Source: Opitutaceae bacterium | Lineage (GTDB): Bacteria; Verrucomicrobiota; Verrucomicrobiia; Opitutales; Opitutaceae | DNA length: 9,261 bases | Assembly: GCA_023265535.1 (NCBI GenBank) | Contig: JAHFTI010000123.1 | Coordinates: 1 to 9,261 of the forward strand | Direction: 5' to 3' | Shown here: one piece after another, positions 1 through 7,420 of the stretch | How the letters are laid out: each line of letters opens with the position of its first letter | Numbering within the stretch: position 1 is the first letter of the stretch | The notes under the pieces: model-generated | What the model was told of the DNA's origin: nothing | What the model saw: the letters and a program-made list of their open reading frames with translations, nothing else | Databases searched by the model: none | Translations under genes and position numbers: made by a program

Positions 1-2094
1 GATCAGCACCAGCAGCACCAGGCCCAGGCCGAAGAAGAGGAACCCGAAGGTGCGGGCGATCTTCTTGCGGGCGTCCCAATCGTCGCGCACGCGGTGTTCC
101 TTAAGGCGACCCTCGGCGACCAGGCGGTCGTACCAGGCCTTGCGCTCGTGCAGCATCTCGGTCTTCGAGATGCGGCCCGAGAAGATCACCGTGTCCATCG
201 GGAACTTCTCGATGCGGAAGTGCGTGTTGAAGAAGTGGAACGTGAAGATGAAGCCGGCGGCCAGCAGGGCCTCATCCGAGTGGACGACCAGTGCGATGTT
301 GATCACCCAGCCCGGGAGGAACTGCGTGAAGAAGACCGGGAACCACATGATCAGTCCGGAGACGCCGATGATGAAGATGCCCCAGAACACGGCGAAGTAG
401 TCGAAACGCTCCCAATAGGTCCAGCGGTCGAACTGCGGCTTCTCACCCTTGCCGAAGAACCACTTCTGGTGGGCCACGAAGTCGCGCCAATCCTGCATCG
501 AGGGCACCATCGAGTCGGGTCCGAAGACCGCGCCGATGACACGCTTGATCTCAAGCTTGCCGGTCTGGGGATTGCGCAGCTTGCCGCGCGCCTTCCAGAA
601 GCTGCTGATCAGGTCGCACAGGTGGAGGATGAAGTAGAGGAACGTGATGATCGCACCGACGCGGTGCAGCGAGCGCGCCACATCCGGTCCGCCCAGGATC
701 TGGAAGATCGTCTTCGCCCAGTCGGCGTAGAAGAACTTCAGCGGCATGCCCGTGACCACGAGCAACAGGAAGCTCGTCACCACCAGCAGGTGCAGGAAGC
801 GCTCGAAGGGCTTGAAGCGCGTGAACACCTCGTCATCGACCTGCGCATGCACCTTGGCCTCGCGGAAGGTCTTCGAGTCGGTCAGGAAGAGGTAGATCGA
901 ACGCACCAGCCACAGCGCCGTGTGTGCGCCGAAGAAGAGGAAAACGCCGATCAGCAGCGTGGTCATGAACAGGAAGACCTTGTTCAGGAGCGGGTAATTC
1001 TCGCTGTCGAGCGGGTTGGCGTGCGGCTTGTAGTCCGTGAACTTCGGGCCGACACCCGGATGGCAGGTGCTGCAGGTCTGCACGATGCGGTCCTTCGAGA
1101 GGCGGGAGCGCGGGTCGCTCACCTTGAAGACGTCGTGGTGGCCGTGGCAGTCATAGCAGGCGGCCACGTCGGCGGCCACGTTGGGCTTGCCCAGCGCCAT
1201 CGCCTTGCCGTGGTAGGTGTCCTGGTAGTGCAGCAGGCGGTCCTCATGGCACTTGCCGCAACGCTGGTCGCTCACCGACTTGAAATGCGGCGTGTGCGGC
1301 TTCTCGATCTGGTGAGAGGAATGGCAGTCGGAGCACACCGGGCCGCGCTTCTCACCCTTGAGCAGCATCTGGCCGTGCACGCTCTCGTTGTACACCTCCT
1401 CGATGCCCACATGGCAGGCGCCGCAGGTGTGGGCGATGTTGCGGTGGTTGACCTTCGAGTCGTGGTCGACGCCGCGCTTGATGCCGTGCGTGCCGTGGCA
1501 GTCGATGCAGGAGGGAGCCACGATCAGGCCCTTCTTGAGCAGCGCCTGGCCATGGATGCCGTCCAGGAATCCTCCCGGGGTCTGCGTGTCGGTCATGCGG
1601 TACTCCGCGCGCAGCTTGTCATCCGAGTGGCACTTCGCGCAGGTGGCCGGCACGTTCAGCTTGTACACCGGCGAGCTCTTGTCCTTGACCGGCAGGATCT
1701 CGTGCGTGCCGTGGCAGGAGGCGCAGGTGGCCGCGCCCGACTTGCCGAGCGTGTGGCTCACGCCGTGGATGCTGGTCTTGTACTCCTCGGTCGCATTCTT
1801 GTGGCAACTCGCGCACTGCGCCGGCGGAAGCTTGGAGGCATGCGGCGTCTCGGGAATGCCCGCGTGGCAGTCCGTGCAGGCAAGTTTGCCGTGCACCGAC
1901 TTGGTGAAGGCAGCAGTGCGCAGGATCTCGATGTCGCGCCCCTTCGCGGGCTTGGCGGCGGGTTTGTCGGGGGCCTGATGGCAATCCAGGCAGTCGGAAT
2001 TGGGGATGGCTTCAGCCGCCCACACTGGGACGAGACCCGCAAGAACGAGACACAGGGCCACCGAAAGACTGCGAACCAAGCTGGGTGCTTTCAT
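1..2094 (-). CDS. 11-haem cytochrome c / cytochrome b membrane fusion (CbcL-like), 3' end outside window
   Basis: Reads on the minus strand from ATG at 2094 to the window edge: 698 codons with no stop, so the C-terminus is missing. Residues 1-26 are a Sec signal peptide (MKAPSLVRS, hydrophobic core, cleavage near VWA/AEA). Eleven CXXCH haem-c motifs start at C35, C73, C94, C124, C152, C196, C224, C254, C279, C313 and C341. Recurrent SVHG/SIHG/TYHG histidines are likely distal ligands, as in bis-His c3-type cytochromes. About six membrane helices follow (near 370-393, 431-452, 475-495, 567-590, 597-621, and from 682). Histidines H435, H477, H491, H605 and H620 are placed like haem-b ligands of cytochrome b561/FdnI subunits. 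By known architecture this resembles Geobacter CbcL, so I infer a quinol-linked electron conduit facing the periplasm. A dedicated dehydrogenase or reductase partner could lie beyond the window. It is paralogous to the divergent gene at 2281. The leader (CTCACCCCAATCCTTC before ATG) has no Shine-Dalgarno sequence. Confidence 0.9.
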   Translation of the reverse strand, partial: MKAPSLVRSLSVALCLVLAGLVPVWAAEAIPNSDCLDCHQAPDKPAAKPAKGRDIEILRTAAFTKSVHGKLACTDCHAGIPETPHASKLPPAQCASCHKNATEEYKTSIHGVSHTLGKSGAATCASCHGTHEILPVKDKSSPVYKLNVPATCAKCHSDDKLRAEYRMTDTQTPGGFLDGIHGQALLKKGLIVAPSCIDCHGTHGIKRGVDHDSKVNHRNIAHTCGACHVGIEEVYNESVHGQMLLKGEKRGPVCSDCHSSHQIEKPHTPHFKSVSDQRCGKCHEDRLLHYQDTYHGKAMALGKPNVAADVAACYDCHGHHDVFKVSDPRSRLSKDRIVQTCSTCHPGVGPKFTDYKPHANPLDSENYPLLNKVFLFMTTLLIGVFLFFGAHTALWLVRSIYLFLTDSKTFREAKVHAQVDDEVFTRFKPFERFLHLLVVTSFLLLVVTGMPLKFFYADWAKTIFQILGGPDVARSLHRVGAIITFLYFILHLCDLISSFWKARGKLRNPQTGKLEIKRVIGAVFGPDSMVPSMQDWRDFVAHQKWFFGKGEKPQFDRWTYWERFDYFAVFWGIFIIGVSGLIMWFPVFFTQFLPGWVINIALVVHSDEALLAAGFIFTFHFFNTHFRIEKFPMDTVIFSGRISKTEMLHERKAWYDRLVAEGRLKEHRVRDDWDARKKIARTFGFLFFGLGLVLLVLI

Positions 2095-2160
2095 GAAGGA
2101 TTGGGGTGAGGAAGTCGCGCGACGACATCCGCACCTTGGGATCGCAACGCCCCCACTTCA

Positions 2161-2220
2161 AGGCTGCGGCAATTAGTTGCCACTGATTGCCAAGAATTGC
2201 GCAGCTTCGATTCTTTACGG
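2161..2220. promoter_or_regulatory. Candidate shared control region of the divergent cytochrome genes
   Basis: This lies within the 186-nt spacer between the two divergent cytochrome starts. Three consecutive 10-nt units begin TTGCC, TTGCC and TTGCG at 2177, 2187 and 2197, one helical turn apart. Inverted half-sites GGCAAT (2168-2173) and GGCAAC (2245-2250) flank them. Such phased half-sites suggest a binding site for a transcription regulator. A weak plus-strand promoter is possible: TTGCCA at 2187-2192 and GATTCT at 2209-2214, with 16 nt between. Which protein binds, if any, cannot be told from the sequence. Confidence 0.35.
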
Positions 2221-2280
2221 TGACGCCCGATGGGAAAAAACTCAGGCAACAGCCAACGTCGTTTCGGTTTTTGCCCCCCC

Positions 2281-4545
2281 ATGAGCCAGCTTCCCTCCGG
2301 GAATTTTCCCAGCCTTCGCGGCCTCGCCAAGCTCCTGCTTTGCCTGTCCGTCCTGATCCTCGCACGCCCCTCCTTCGCCAAGGAGGACGCACCCGCCGCC
2401 ACGCCCCCCACCGGCCCCAACGCCGCATGCCTCGAATGCCACAGCGACACCTCGCTGGACATGAAGAAGGGCGGCAAGAAGGTCTCCCTCTTCTTCGACG
2501 AGGCCAAGTTCGCCAAGTCGATCCACAAGGACCTCTCCTGCACCGACTGCCACGACGGCTTCAAGGCCGACGACCAGCCGCACAAGAGTCCGATGACGCC
2601 CGTGGATTGCAGCGGCTGCCACGAAAAGCTCGGCAAGAGCCACGTCTTCCACAAGCGCCTCGGCCTCGCCGAAATCCCCAAGGGTGCCGACACCTCCTGC
2701 GCCTCCTGCCACGGCGGCCATGAGGTCCAGCCCGTCAAGTCTCCCCTCTCCCCCGGCGCCGCCGCCCGCCAGCTCGAGTCCTGCGGCGCCTGCCACAAGC
2801 AGGCCAAGGCCGCCCTGCTCGCCTCCGCCCACGGCAAGAAGCAGGCCAACCCCGACGCCGTCGCCCCGCTCTGCCTCGACTGCCACAGGAAGGACATCGT
2901 CACCCCGGCCGGCGCCAAACCCGACGCCAAGGTAAAGCTCGCCCAGGTCGCCCTCTGCGAATCCTGCCACGTGAGCAAGGACGCCGTCGCCAACAGCACT
3001 CTCCTCGGTCGCAAGTTTGTCTCCTCCTTTGACAACAGCGTGCACGGCGCCGCGCTCCACGAGGGCAAGGCCGATGCCGCCAGCTGCGTCGACTGCCACG
3101 GCAGCCACGAAACCAACCAAGCCATGGCGACCAACTCCAAGGTCAACATGCAGAATGTGGCCTCCACCTGTGCCAAATGCCACGAAAAGGAGGCCGCCGA
3201 ATTCCATTCTAGCGTGCACGCCGTCGCCCTCGCCAAGGGCAATGCCGACTCCCCCTCCTGCACGCGTTGCCACGGCGAACACGACATCAAGTCCCGCAAG
3301 GACCCCTCCTCCGCCATCAACGCCAAGAACCTCTCGCAGCAGGTCTGCGCCTCCTGCCACGGCTCCGTCCGCCTCGCCAAGAAGTACGGCCTCTCAAGCG
3401 ACCGCTTCAGCACCTTCTCGGACAGCTACCACGGTCTCGCAGTCCGCGGCGGCGCGGTCGAGGTCGTCAATTGCGCCTCCTGCCACGGCGCCCACGGAGT
3501 GAAGTCGCAGAACGACCCGAGCTCCAACATCCACAAGGACAGGCTCGTCCAGACCTGCGGCAACTGCCACCCGGGTGCAAGCACCGGCTTCACCATCGGC
3601 AATGTGCACGCCTCCGAGACGAGCCCGGACCAGGAGCCTATCCTCTACTGGGTCTCCACACTCTATGTGCTGCTGATCATCGTGGTCGTCGGCGGCATGG
3701 CACTGCACAACCTGCTTGATTTCATCAAGAAGGCGCGCCGCAAGCTCCTCATCCAGAAGGGCATCATCATCGAGCACCACATCGAGCACCGCCTCTACCT
3801 GCGCATGACCGCCCATGAGCGCCTGCAGCACGCCACGCTGGTGATCAGCTTCGTGTTGCTCGTCATCACCGGCTTCATGCTGCGTTACCCCGAGGCCTGG
3901 TGGGTGCAGGGCATCCAGCACCTCAGCTCCAGGGCCTTTGAATGGCGCAGCCTCATCCATCGCATCGCTGGCGTCGTCATGCTCGTGGGTGGTGTCTGGC
4001 ACGTCGGCTACCTCGCCTTCTCGCCCAACGGCCGCAGCCTGCTCCGCGACCTGCTCCCGCGCTGGAACGACCTGACCGACCCCTTCAAGGTGGTCCGCTA
4101 CAACCTGGGCCTCTCGCCCGACAAGCCCGAGTTCGGCCGCTTCTGCTACGTCGAGAAGGCCGAGTACTGGGCCCTCGTCTGGGGCACCCTGCTCATGGGT
4201 GCGACCGGAGCCATCCTCTGGTTCGACAACACCTCGATGGGCATCATCACCAAGCTCGGCTTCGACGTGGCCCGCAGCGTGCACTTCTACGAGGCCATCC
4301 TCGCCACCCTGGCGATCATCGTCTGGCACTTCTACTTCGTCATCTTCAACCCCGACGTCTATCCGATGAACCTCTCCTGGCTCACCGGCCGCATGTCGGA
4401 GCGCGAGATGCTCGAGGAACACCCTGCCGAACTCCGCCGCATCAAGACCGAGGAAGCCAACGCCCTCGCCGCCCCGCCCCTCGCCGTCCTGAAGGATGAC
4501 GAGGAGGAGCAGCAGGAAAAGAAGCCCGACCCGGAAAAGAAGTAA
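2281..4545 (+). CDS. 13-haem cytochrome c / cytochrome b membrane fusion (CbcL-like)
   Basis: A 754-aa protein. ATG 2281 is preferred because it places a normal signal peptide at the N-terminus (hydrophobic LLLCLSVLILA, cleavage after PSFA). The in-frame ATG at 2230 would add 17 residues without improving it. Thirteen CXXCH motifs start at C50, C87, C110, C140, C168, C198, C226, C269, C297, C327, C356, C398 and C426. The last is followed by PG and then the first membrane helix (about 455-477). Further helices lie near 515-535, 558-580, 627-648 and 665-690. H517, H560, H574, H668 and H683 are candidate haem-b ligands, equivalent to H435, H477, H491, H605 and H620 of the divergent paralogue. 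Both proteins share a PM(D/N)...SGR/TGR...EML block after the last helix. The C-terminus is a charged Asp/Glu/Lys tail, presumably cytoplasmic. The likely role is quinol:periplasmic-acceptor electron transfer, by analogy with CbcL; direction and partner are unknown. An intrinsic terminator follows 58 nt after the stop. Confidence 0.92.
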   Translation: MSQLPSGNFPSLRGLAKLLLCLSVLILARPSFAKEDAPAATPPTGPNAACLECHSDTSLDMKKGGKKVSLFFDEAKFAKSIHKDLSCTDCHDGFKADDQPHKSPMTPVDCSGCHEKLGKSHVFHKRLGLAEIPKGADTSCASCHGGHEVQPVKSPLSPGAAARQLESCGACHKQAKAALLASAHGKKQANPDAVAPLCLDCHRKDIVTPAGAKPDAKVKLAQVALCESCHVSKDAVANSTLLGRKFVSSFDNSVHGAALHEGKADAASCVDCHGSHETNQAMATNSKVNMQNVASTCAKCHEKEAAEFHSSVHAVALAKGNADSPSCTRCHGEHDIKSRKDPSSAINAKNLSQQVCASCHGSVRLAKKYGLSSDRFSTFSDSYHGLAVRGGAVEVVNCASCHGAHGVKSQNDPSSNIHKDRLVQTCGNCHPGASTGFTIGNVHASETSPDQEPILYWVSTLYVLLIIVVVGGMALHNLLDFIKKARRKLLIQKGIIIEHHIEHRLYLRMTAHERLQHATLVISFVLLVITGFMLRYPEAWWVQGIQHLSSRAFEWRSLIHRIAGVVMLVGGVWHVGYLAFSPNGRSLLRDLLPRWNDLTDPFKVVRYNLGLSPDKPEFGRFCYVEKAEYWALVWGTLLMGATGAILWFDNTSMGIITKLGFDVARSVHFYEAILATLAIIVWHFYFVIFNPDVYPMNLSWLTGRMSEREMLEEHPAELRRIKTEEANALAAPPLAVLKDDEEEQQEKKPDPEKK

Positions 4546-4603
4546 GCCCCGCCAAAGGCCGGCGCCCCTCAATGGCGCCCCCCCGGGGCCTCCGCCCCAC
4601 GCA

Positions 4604-4646
4604 GAACCGGATTGGTTGCATCCCGCAACAAATCCGGTTCTTTTTT
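4604..4646 (+). terminator. Rho-independent terminator after the 13-haem cytochrome gene
   Basis: The arms at 4604-4619 and 4625-4640 pair over 16 positions with one G/A mismatch (outer stem GAACCGGATT/AATCCGGTTC). They close on the 5-nt loop ATCCC and are followed at once by six T residues (4641-4646). This is a textbook intrinsic terminator for plus-strand transcription. No T run exists on the other side, so it is one-directional. A smaller GGCGCC/GGCGCC hairpin (4561-4579) precedes it. The T tract ends only 14 nt before the next gene's ATG. Confidence 0.9.
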
Positions 4647-4660
4647 GCCCCTCCGTCCCC

Positions 4661-5122
4661 ATGCCTTCCAAACCCATCCCCGGCTCCACCGGCGAAATCC
4701 TCACCTGCCTGCCCTCGCCCTACCTGCCCCACCCGGCGACGGGCCTGCTCTACTTCCCGCGTTTCCTGGCCAAGTGCAAATATGTGAAGGCCCACGGCGC
4801 CCTGCCCGCCAGCTATGCGAAGAACTTCAAGCGCGGCCTCGACCGCTTCCTGTGCATGCACCTCGGCATCGACCCCTCGGCCGTCGAGGATATCGTCAAG
4901 GCCTCCGACACCGATGAGCAGATCGAGGCGGGCCTCAAAAAGCTCCTGCCCGCCGACGTGCGCGCCGCCAAGTGGAACCGTGAGCTCGTGCAAAAGGGCA
5001 TGACTCCCTCCGGCCGCGAATTCCTCCTCCAGGCCCTCACCGCGATGGGGTGTGCCGACCGCGCCGACCAGATCATCAGCGTGCCCGACCTTATCGAGTT
5101 CGACGAAGGCCGCATCGACTGA
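4661..5122 (+). CDS. DUF5069-family protein, function unknown
   Basis: 153 aa from ATG 4661 to TGA 5120-5122. The reading frame is open further upstream, but that part runs through the terminator and the 3' end of the cytochrome gene, so this ATG is the only sensible start. No signal peptide or membrane helix is visible, so it is probably cytoplasmic. The middle segment (about 28-72: LLYFPRFLAKCKYVKAHG, then SYAKNFKRGLDRFLCMHLGID) and the later DTDEQI and AAKWNREL stretches match my memory of DUF5069, a family common in Verrucomicrobia and Planctomycetes with no known activity. Cysteines at 16, 39, 65 and 131 form no recognisable metal motif. It sits 14 nt behind a strong terminator, so it should be transcribed separately from the cytochrome gene, from a promoter that must overlap or closely follow the hairpin. 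No Shine-Dalgarno sequence precedes the start. Confidence 0.8.
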   Translation: MPSKPIPGSTGEILTCLPSPYLPHPATGLLYFPRFLAKCKYVKAHGALPASYAKNFKRGLDRFLCMHLGIDPSAVEDIVKASDTDEQIEAGLKKLLPADVRAAKWNRELVQKGMTPSGREFLLQALTAMGCADRADQIISVPDLIEFDEGRID

Positions 5123-5309
5123 GCTCTTCGCCGCGCCGGACCCCGGCCCGGATCGCCGCACTCCACGCACGCCCAGGCTCCGCCTCCCTCCGCCCCGCCC
5201 CGGATTCTGCCGCCTAACTCCGCGATTCCTACCCGCTTCTCCGGCCCGCCGTTTATCCTTATTGCAAAGCCTCGCGGCGCCCCTTCACTCTGCCGCCTCT
5301 CACCCCACC

Positions 5310-5645
5310 ATGGTCAAAGGCCAAAAAGTAGTCTGCATCAACGACAGCTTCTCCGAGTTCATCCGGGCAATTTACCTGCAGCTGCCGGTGAAGGGTAAGA
5401 CCTATGTGATCCGCGAGGTTTTTCTCGGCCGTGAGAAGATCGTGAAGGGCGGCGACTCCGCCACGGTCGGCCTGCTTCTCCAGGAGCTCACCAATCCCCC
5501 CGACCCCTTCCATGCCGGCCAGCAGGAACTCGGCTTCTCCTCCGAACGTTTCGCCCCCCTCGAGGAAATCCCCGCCGAAGCCATGGCCGAGGAGGAAATG
5601 CTCGTCGCCGGCGGCACCCACGACAAACCCTTCAGCCTGAACTGA
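5310..5645 (+). CDS. Conserved-looking small hypothetical protein (111 aa)
   Basis: From ATG 5310 to TGA 5643-5645. I do not recognise a named family. The N-terminal half (VVCINDSF, then LPVKGKTYVIREVFLGR at about 25-41) looks like short beta strands, in the style of small SH3-like or phage/accessory proteins that begin with a VVCxDDSF...G.TYxVR pattern. The C-terminal half is acidic (EEIPAEAMAEEEM) and contains NPPDPFHAGQQELGFSSERF. There is no signal peptide, membrane helix or catalytic motif. Codons are strongly G/C-ending like the neighbours, which supports a real gene. A longer reading frame reaches back to a GTG at 5052 inside the DUF5069 gene, but that part is low-complexity Pro/Arg-rich and overlaps a real gene, so I chose ATG 5310. 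The 187-nt gap upstream is pyrimidine-rich with no clear promoter or terminator. Confidence 0.72.
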   Translation: MVKGQKVVCINDSFSEFIRAIYLQLPVKGKTYVIREVFLGREKIVKGGDSATVGLLLQELTNPPDPFHAGQQELGFSSERFAPLEEIPAEAMAEEEMLVAGGTHDKPFSLN

Positions 5646-5727
5646 CCCTCCTGTAACGCGCCTCCCTAAACAGGCAGGTGCCCACCAGCAGCGAAGCGAG
5701 CTAGGTCCCCAGAGAATCTGTTGCGTG

Positions 5728-5817
5728 GCCTCCGTAGCCTTGGCGAAGGAGGCTTGCGTCCGCCGGTGCTCGGACCGGACGGACCAACTCCAGATCCGGA
5801 GCGGGTGCCTCCTTCGC
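5728..5817. repeat. Inverted-repeat element in the convergent spacer (REP/BIME-like)
   Basis: A first hairpin has GCCTCC (5728-5733) pairing with GGAGGC (5748-5753). The 11-nt GCGAAGGAGGC at 5743-5753 is then repeated in perfect inverted form (GCCTCCTTCGC) at 5807-5817. Between the arms are short CGGAC repeats (5771-5780) and the pair CCGGA/TCCGG. It lies in the 191-nt gap between two convergent genes (stops at 5645 and 5837), where interspersed palindromic elements are often found. Without T runs it is not a classical terminator, but the folded transcript could protect or end both mRNAs. Its copy number in the genome cannot be seen here. Confidence 0.55.
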
Positions 5818-5836
5818 GTAGCGGTGCTCGCCCTCT

Positions 5837-7420
5837 CTACGTCGCCACCTCGGTGAACCGCTGCTCACGAATGACCGTGATCTTGATCGTGCTCGGATAC
5901 TGCAGCTCCTCCTCGATCTTCACGCGCAGTGCCTTCGCCAACTCCCGCGCCTTGTCATCCGTCACCACCTCAGGCTTCACCACCACGCGGATCTCACGCC
6001 CCGCCTGGATCGCATAAGCCTGCTGCACCCCGGGCAGGCTGAACGCCAGCTTCTCGAGCCGGTCCAGCCTCTGGATGTAATTGGCCATGTTCTCAGCGCG
6101 CGCACCCGGGCGCACCGCCGAGATCGTGTCCGCCAAAATCGTCAGGCCCGCATAGATCGTCTCGGGCTTCACTTCCTCATGGTGCGCCGCAATCGCGTTC
6201 ACCACGATCGGCGTCTCGCCGTAGCGCTTCACCACCTCCGCACCGATGATCGCATGGCTGCCCTCGTACTCGCCGTCGATGGCCTTGCCAATGTCGTGCA
6301 AGAGCCCGGCGCGCTTCGCGATGTTCGGGTCCAGCCCGAGCTCGCTCGCAATCATCGACGCCAGGAAGCCCACCTCGACACTGTGGTCCAGCGCGTTCTG
6401 CGTGTAGCTGAAACGGTACTTCAGCTTGCCGAGCGTCTTGATCAACTCCGGATGCAAGCCGTTGATGTTCAGGCGCGTGACAGCCTCCTCGCCGGCCTTC
6501 GTGGTCAGCAGCTCGGTCTCGTCGTGCGCCCGCTTCACAAATTCCTCGATGCTCGCCGGGTGGATGCGTCCATCCTTGACCAACCCCTCCAGCGCCGCCC
6601 GCGCCACTTCGCGGCGCACCGGGTCGAAGGACGAAATCAGCACCATCTGCGGCGACTCGTCGATCAGCAGGGTCACGCCCGTCGCCGCCTCGAACGCCTT
6701 GATGTTGCGCCCCTCGCGGCCGATGATGCGGCCCTTCATTTCCTCGCTCGGCAGGTGCACGATCGTCGCCGTGATGTCGTTGTTCGGCTGGCTCGAGAGC
6801 CGTTGCATCGCGGAGATCATGATCCGGCGCGCCTCGTTCTGGACCTCCTGCTCGCTGCGCTCCAACTCGCTGCGCCTCATGGCGCGCAACTCATCCTGGC
6901 ACTCCAGCTGCACCTCCTCGCGCAATTGCCGCTTGATGTCATCAGCATCCATGGAGGCGACACCCTCCAGGCGCTTGCGCAAACTCTTTGAAAGGGACCT
7001 CATCGCATCGCGCGCCTGCTTGATCGCCAGGTTCTCGCGCTCCAGACGCTCATGTCGTTGCTCCAGTTGGTAATCCAACAGCGCCAGCGACTCCTCATGG
7101 GAGCGGATCTCGCGCAGTTTCACGTCGATCTCGATCTCGCGCCGATCGTACTCGCGGTTCATGTCCGCGCGCTTGCCGGCGATCTCCTCCTCGGCGCGCT
7201 GCTTGAGCTCCTGCGCCACCACGGCAGCCTCGCGCTTGGCCACCACGATGAGCTCCGCCGCGTTCTCGCGCGCCACCCGGCGCGTGTGCCGCGTGATGGC
7301 CCAGACACCGAGGAAGCCCGCGCCACCCCCGACCAATGTGCCGACGAGCACGGCTGCCGTGAGCTGCCATTCCACAGGCCCGCTCCCGGCGAACACAAAG
7401 GCGAAGTCGGCTGCGCTCAT
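5837..7420 (-). CDS. rny: Ribonuclease Y
   Basis: 527 aa from ATG 7420 to TAG 5837-5839; an in-frame TTG at 7429 would add three residues. RNase Y is a membrane-anchored endoribonuclease that starts mRNA decay. Residue numbers here count from the TTG; subtract 3 for the ATG. An N-terminal membrane helix (about 22-46) is followed by a long charged coiled coil (about 50-205). The KH RNA-binding domain carries GRIIGREGRNIK at 233-244. The HD phosphohydrolase domain has H349 (in LDHSVEV) and the HD pair 378-379 (LLHDIGKAID). H392, H416/H417 and D434 complete the likely metal site. The C-terminal block (AIQAGREIRVVVKPE, then ITVIRE) is typical of the family, and the length is normal (about 510-530 aa). 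All domains are intact. It is transcribed away from rodA with a 90-nt gap between starts, and converges on the small gene ending at 5645. No Shine-Dalgarno sequence precedes the start. Confidence 0.97.
   Translation of the reverse strand: MSAADFAFVFAGSGPVEWQLTAAVLVGTLVGGGAGFLGVWAITRHTRRVARENAAELIVVAKREAAVVAQELKQRAEEEIAGKRADMNREYDRREIEIDVKLREIRSHEESLALLDYQLEQRHERLERENLAIKQARDAMRSLSKSLRKRLEGVASMDADDIKRQLREEVQLECQDELRAMRRSELERSEQEVQNEARRIMISAMQRLSSQPNNDITATIVHLPSEEMKGRIIGREGRNIKAFEAATGVTLLIDESPQMVLISSFDPVRREVARAALEGLVKDGRIHPASIEEFVKRAHDETELLTTKAGEEAVTRLNINGLHPELIKTLGKLKYRFSYTQNALDHSVEVGFLASMIASELGLDPNIAKRAGLLHDIGKAIDGEYEGSHAIIGAEVVKRYGETPIVVNAIAAHHEEVKPETIYAGLTILADTISAVRPGARAENMANYIQRLDRLEKLAFSLPGVQQAYAIQAGREIRVVVKPEVVTDDKARELAKALRVKIEEELQYPSTIKITVIREQRFTEVAT

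Noticed and set aside
94..2109. Long plus-strand open frame (about 670 codons from a GTG) opposite the 11-haem cytochrome gene
   Set aside because: It is antisense to a gene with signal peptide, 11 CXXCH and membrane helices. The long frame is a by-product of G/C-ending codons, and its product is Val/Ala/His/Arg-rich without domains.
2230..2280. Upstream in-frame ATG at 2230 as start of the 13-haem cytochrome
   Set aside because: It would add 17 residues (MGKNSGNSQRRFGFCPP) ahead of an already complete signal peptide, and leaves little or no room for a leader behind the weak promoter candidate. Not excluded, but ATG 2281 fits better.
2091..3413. Minus-strand open frames opposite the 13-haem cytochrome gene (also 3394-4704)
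   Set aside because: Shadows of the real gene in a GC-rich background: low-complexity products, no recognisable domain, and one runs across the terminator hairpin.
5052..5309. Extension of the 111-aa gene back to a GTG at 5052
   Set aside because: It overlaps the end of the DUF5069 gene, and the added part is Pro/Arg/Ser-rich low-complexity sequence typical of a wrong frame.
5123..5309. Possible terminator or promoter between the DUF5069 gene and the 111-aa gene
   Set aside because: GC-rich short palindromes (CCGGACCCCGGCCCGG) lack a T run, and TTTATCCTT near 5252 has no matching -35 element, so neither call can be supported.
6179..7073. Plus-strand open frames opposite rny
   Set aside because: Antisense to an intact, unmistakable RNase Y with KH and HD motifs; their products have no domains.
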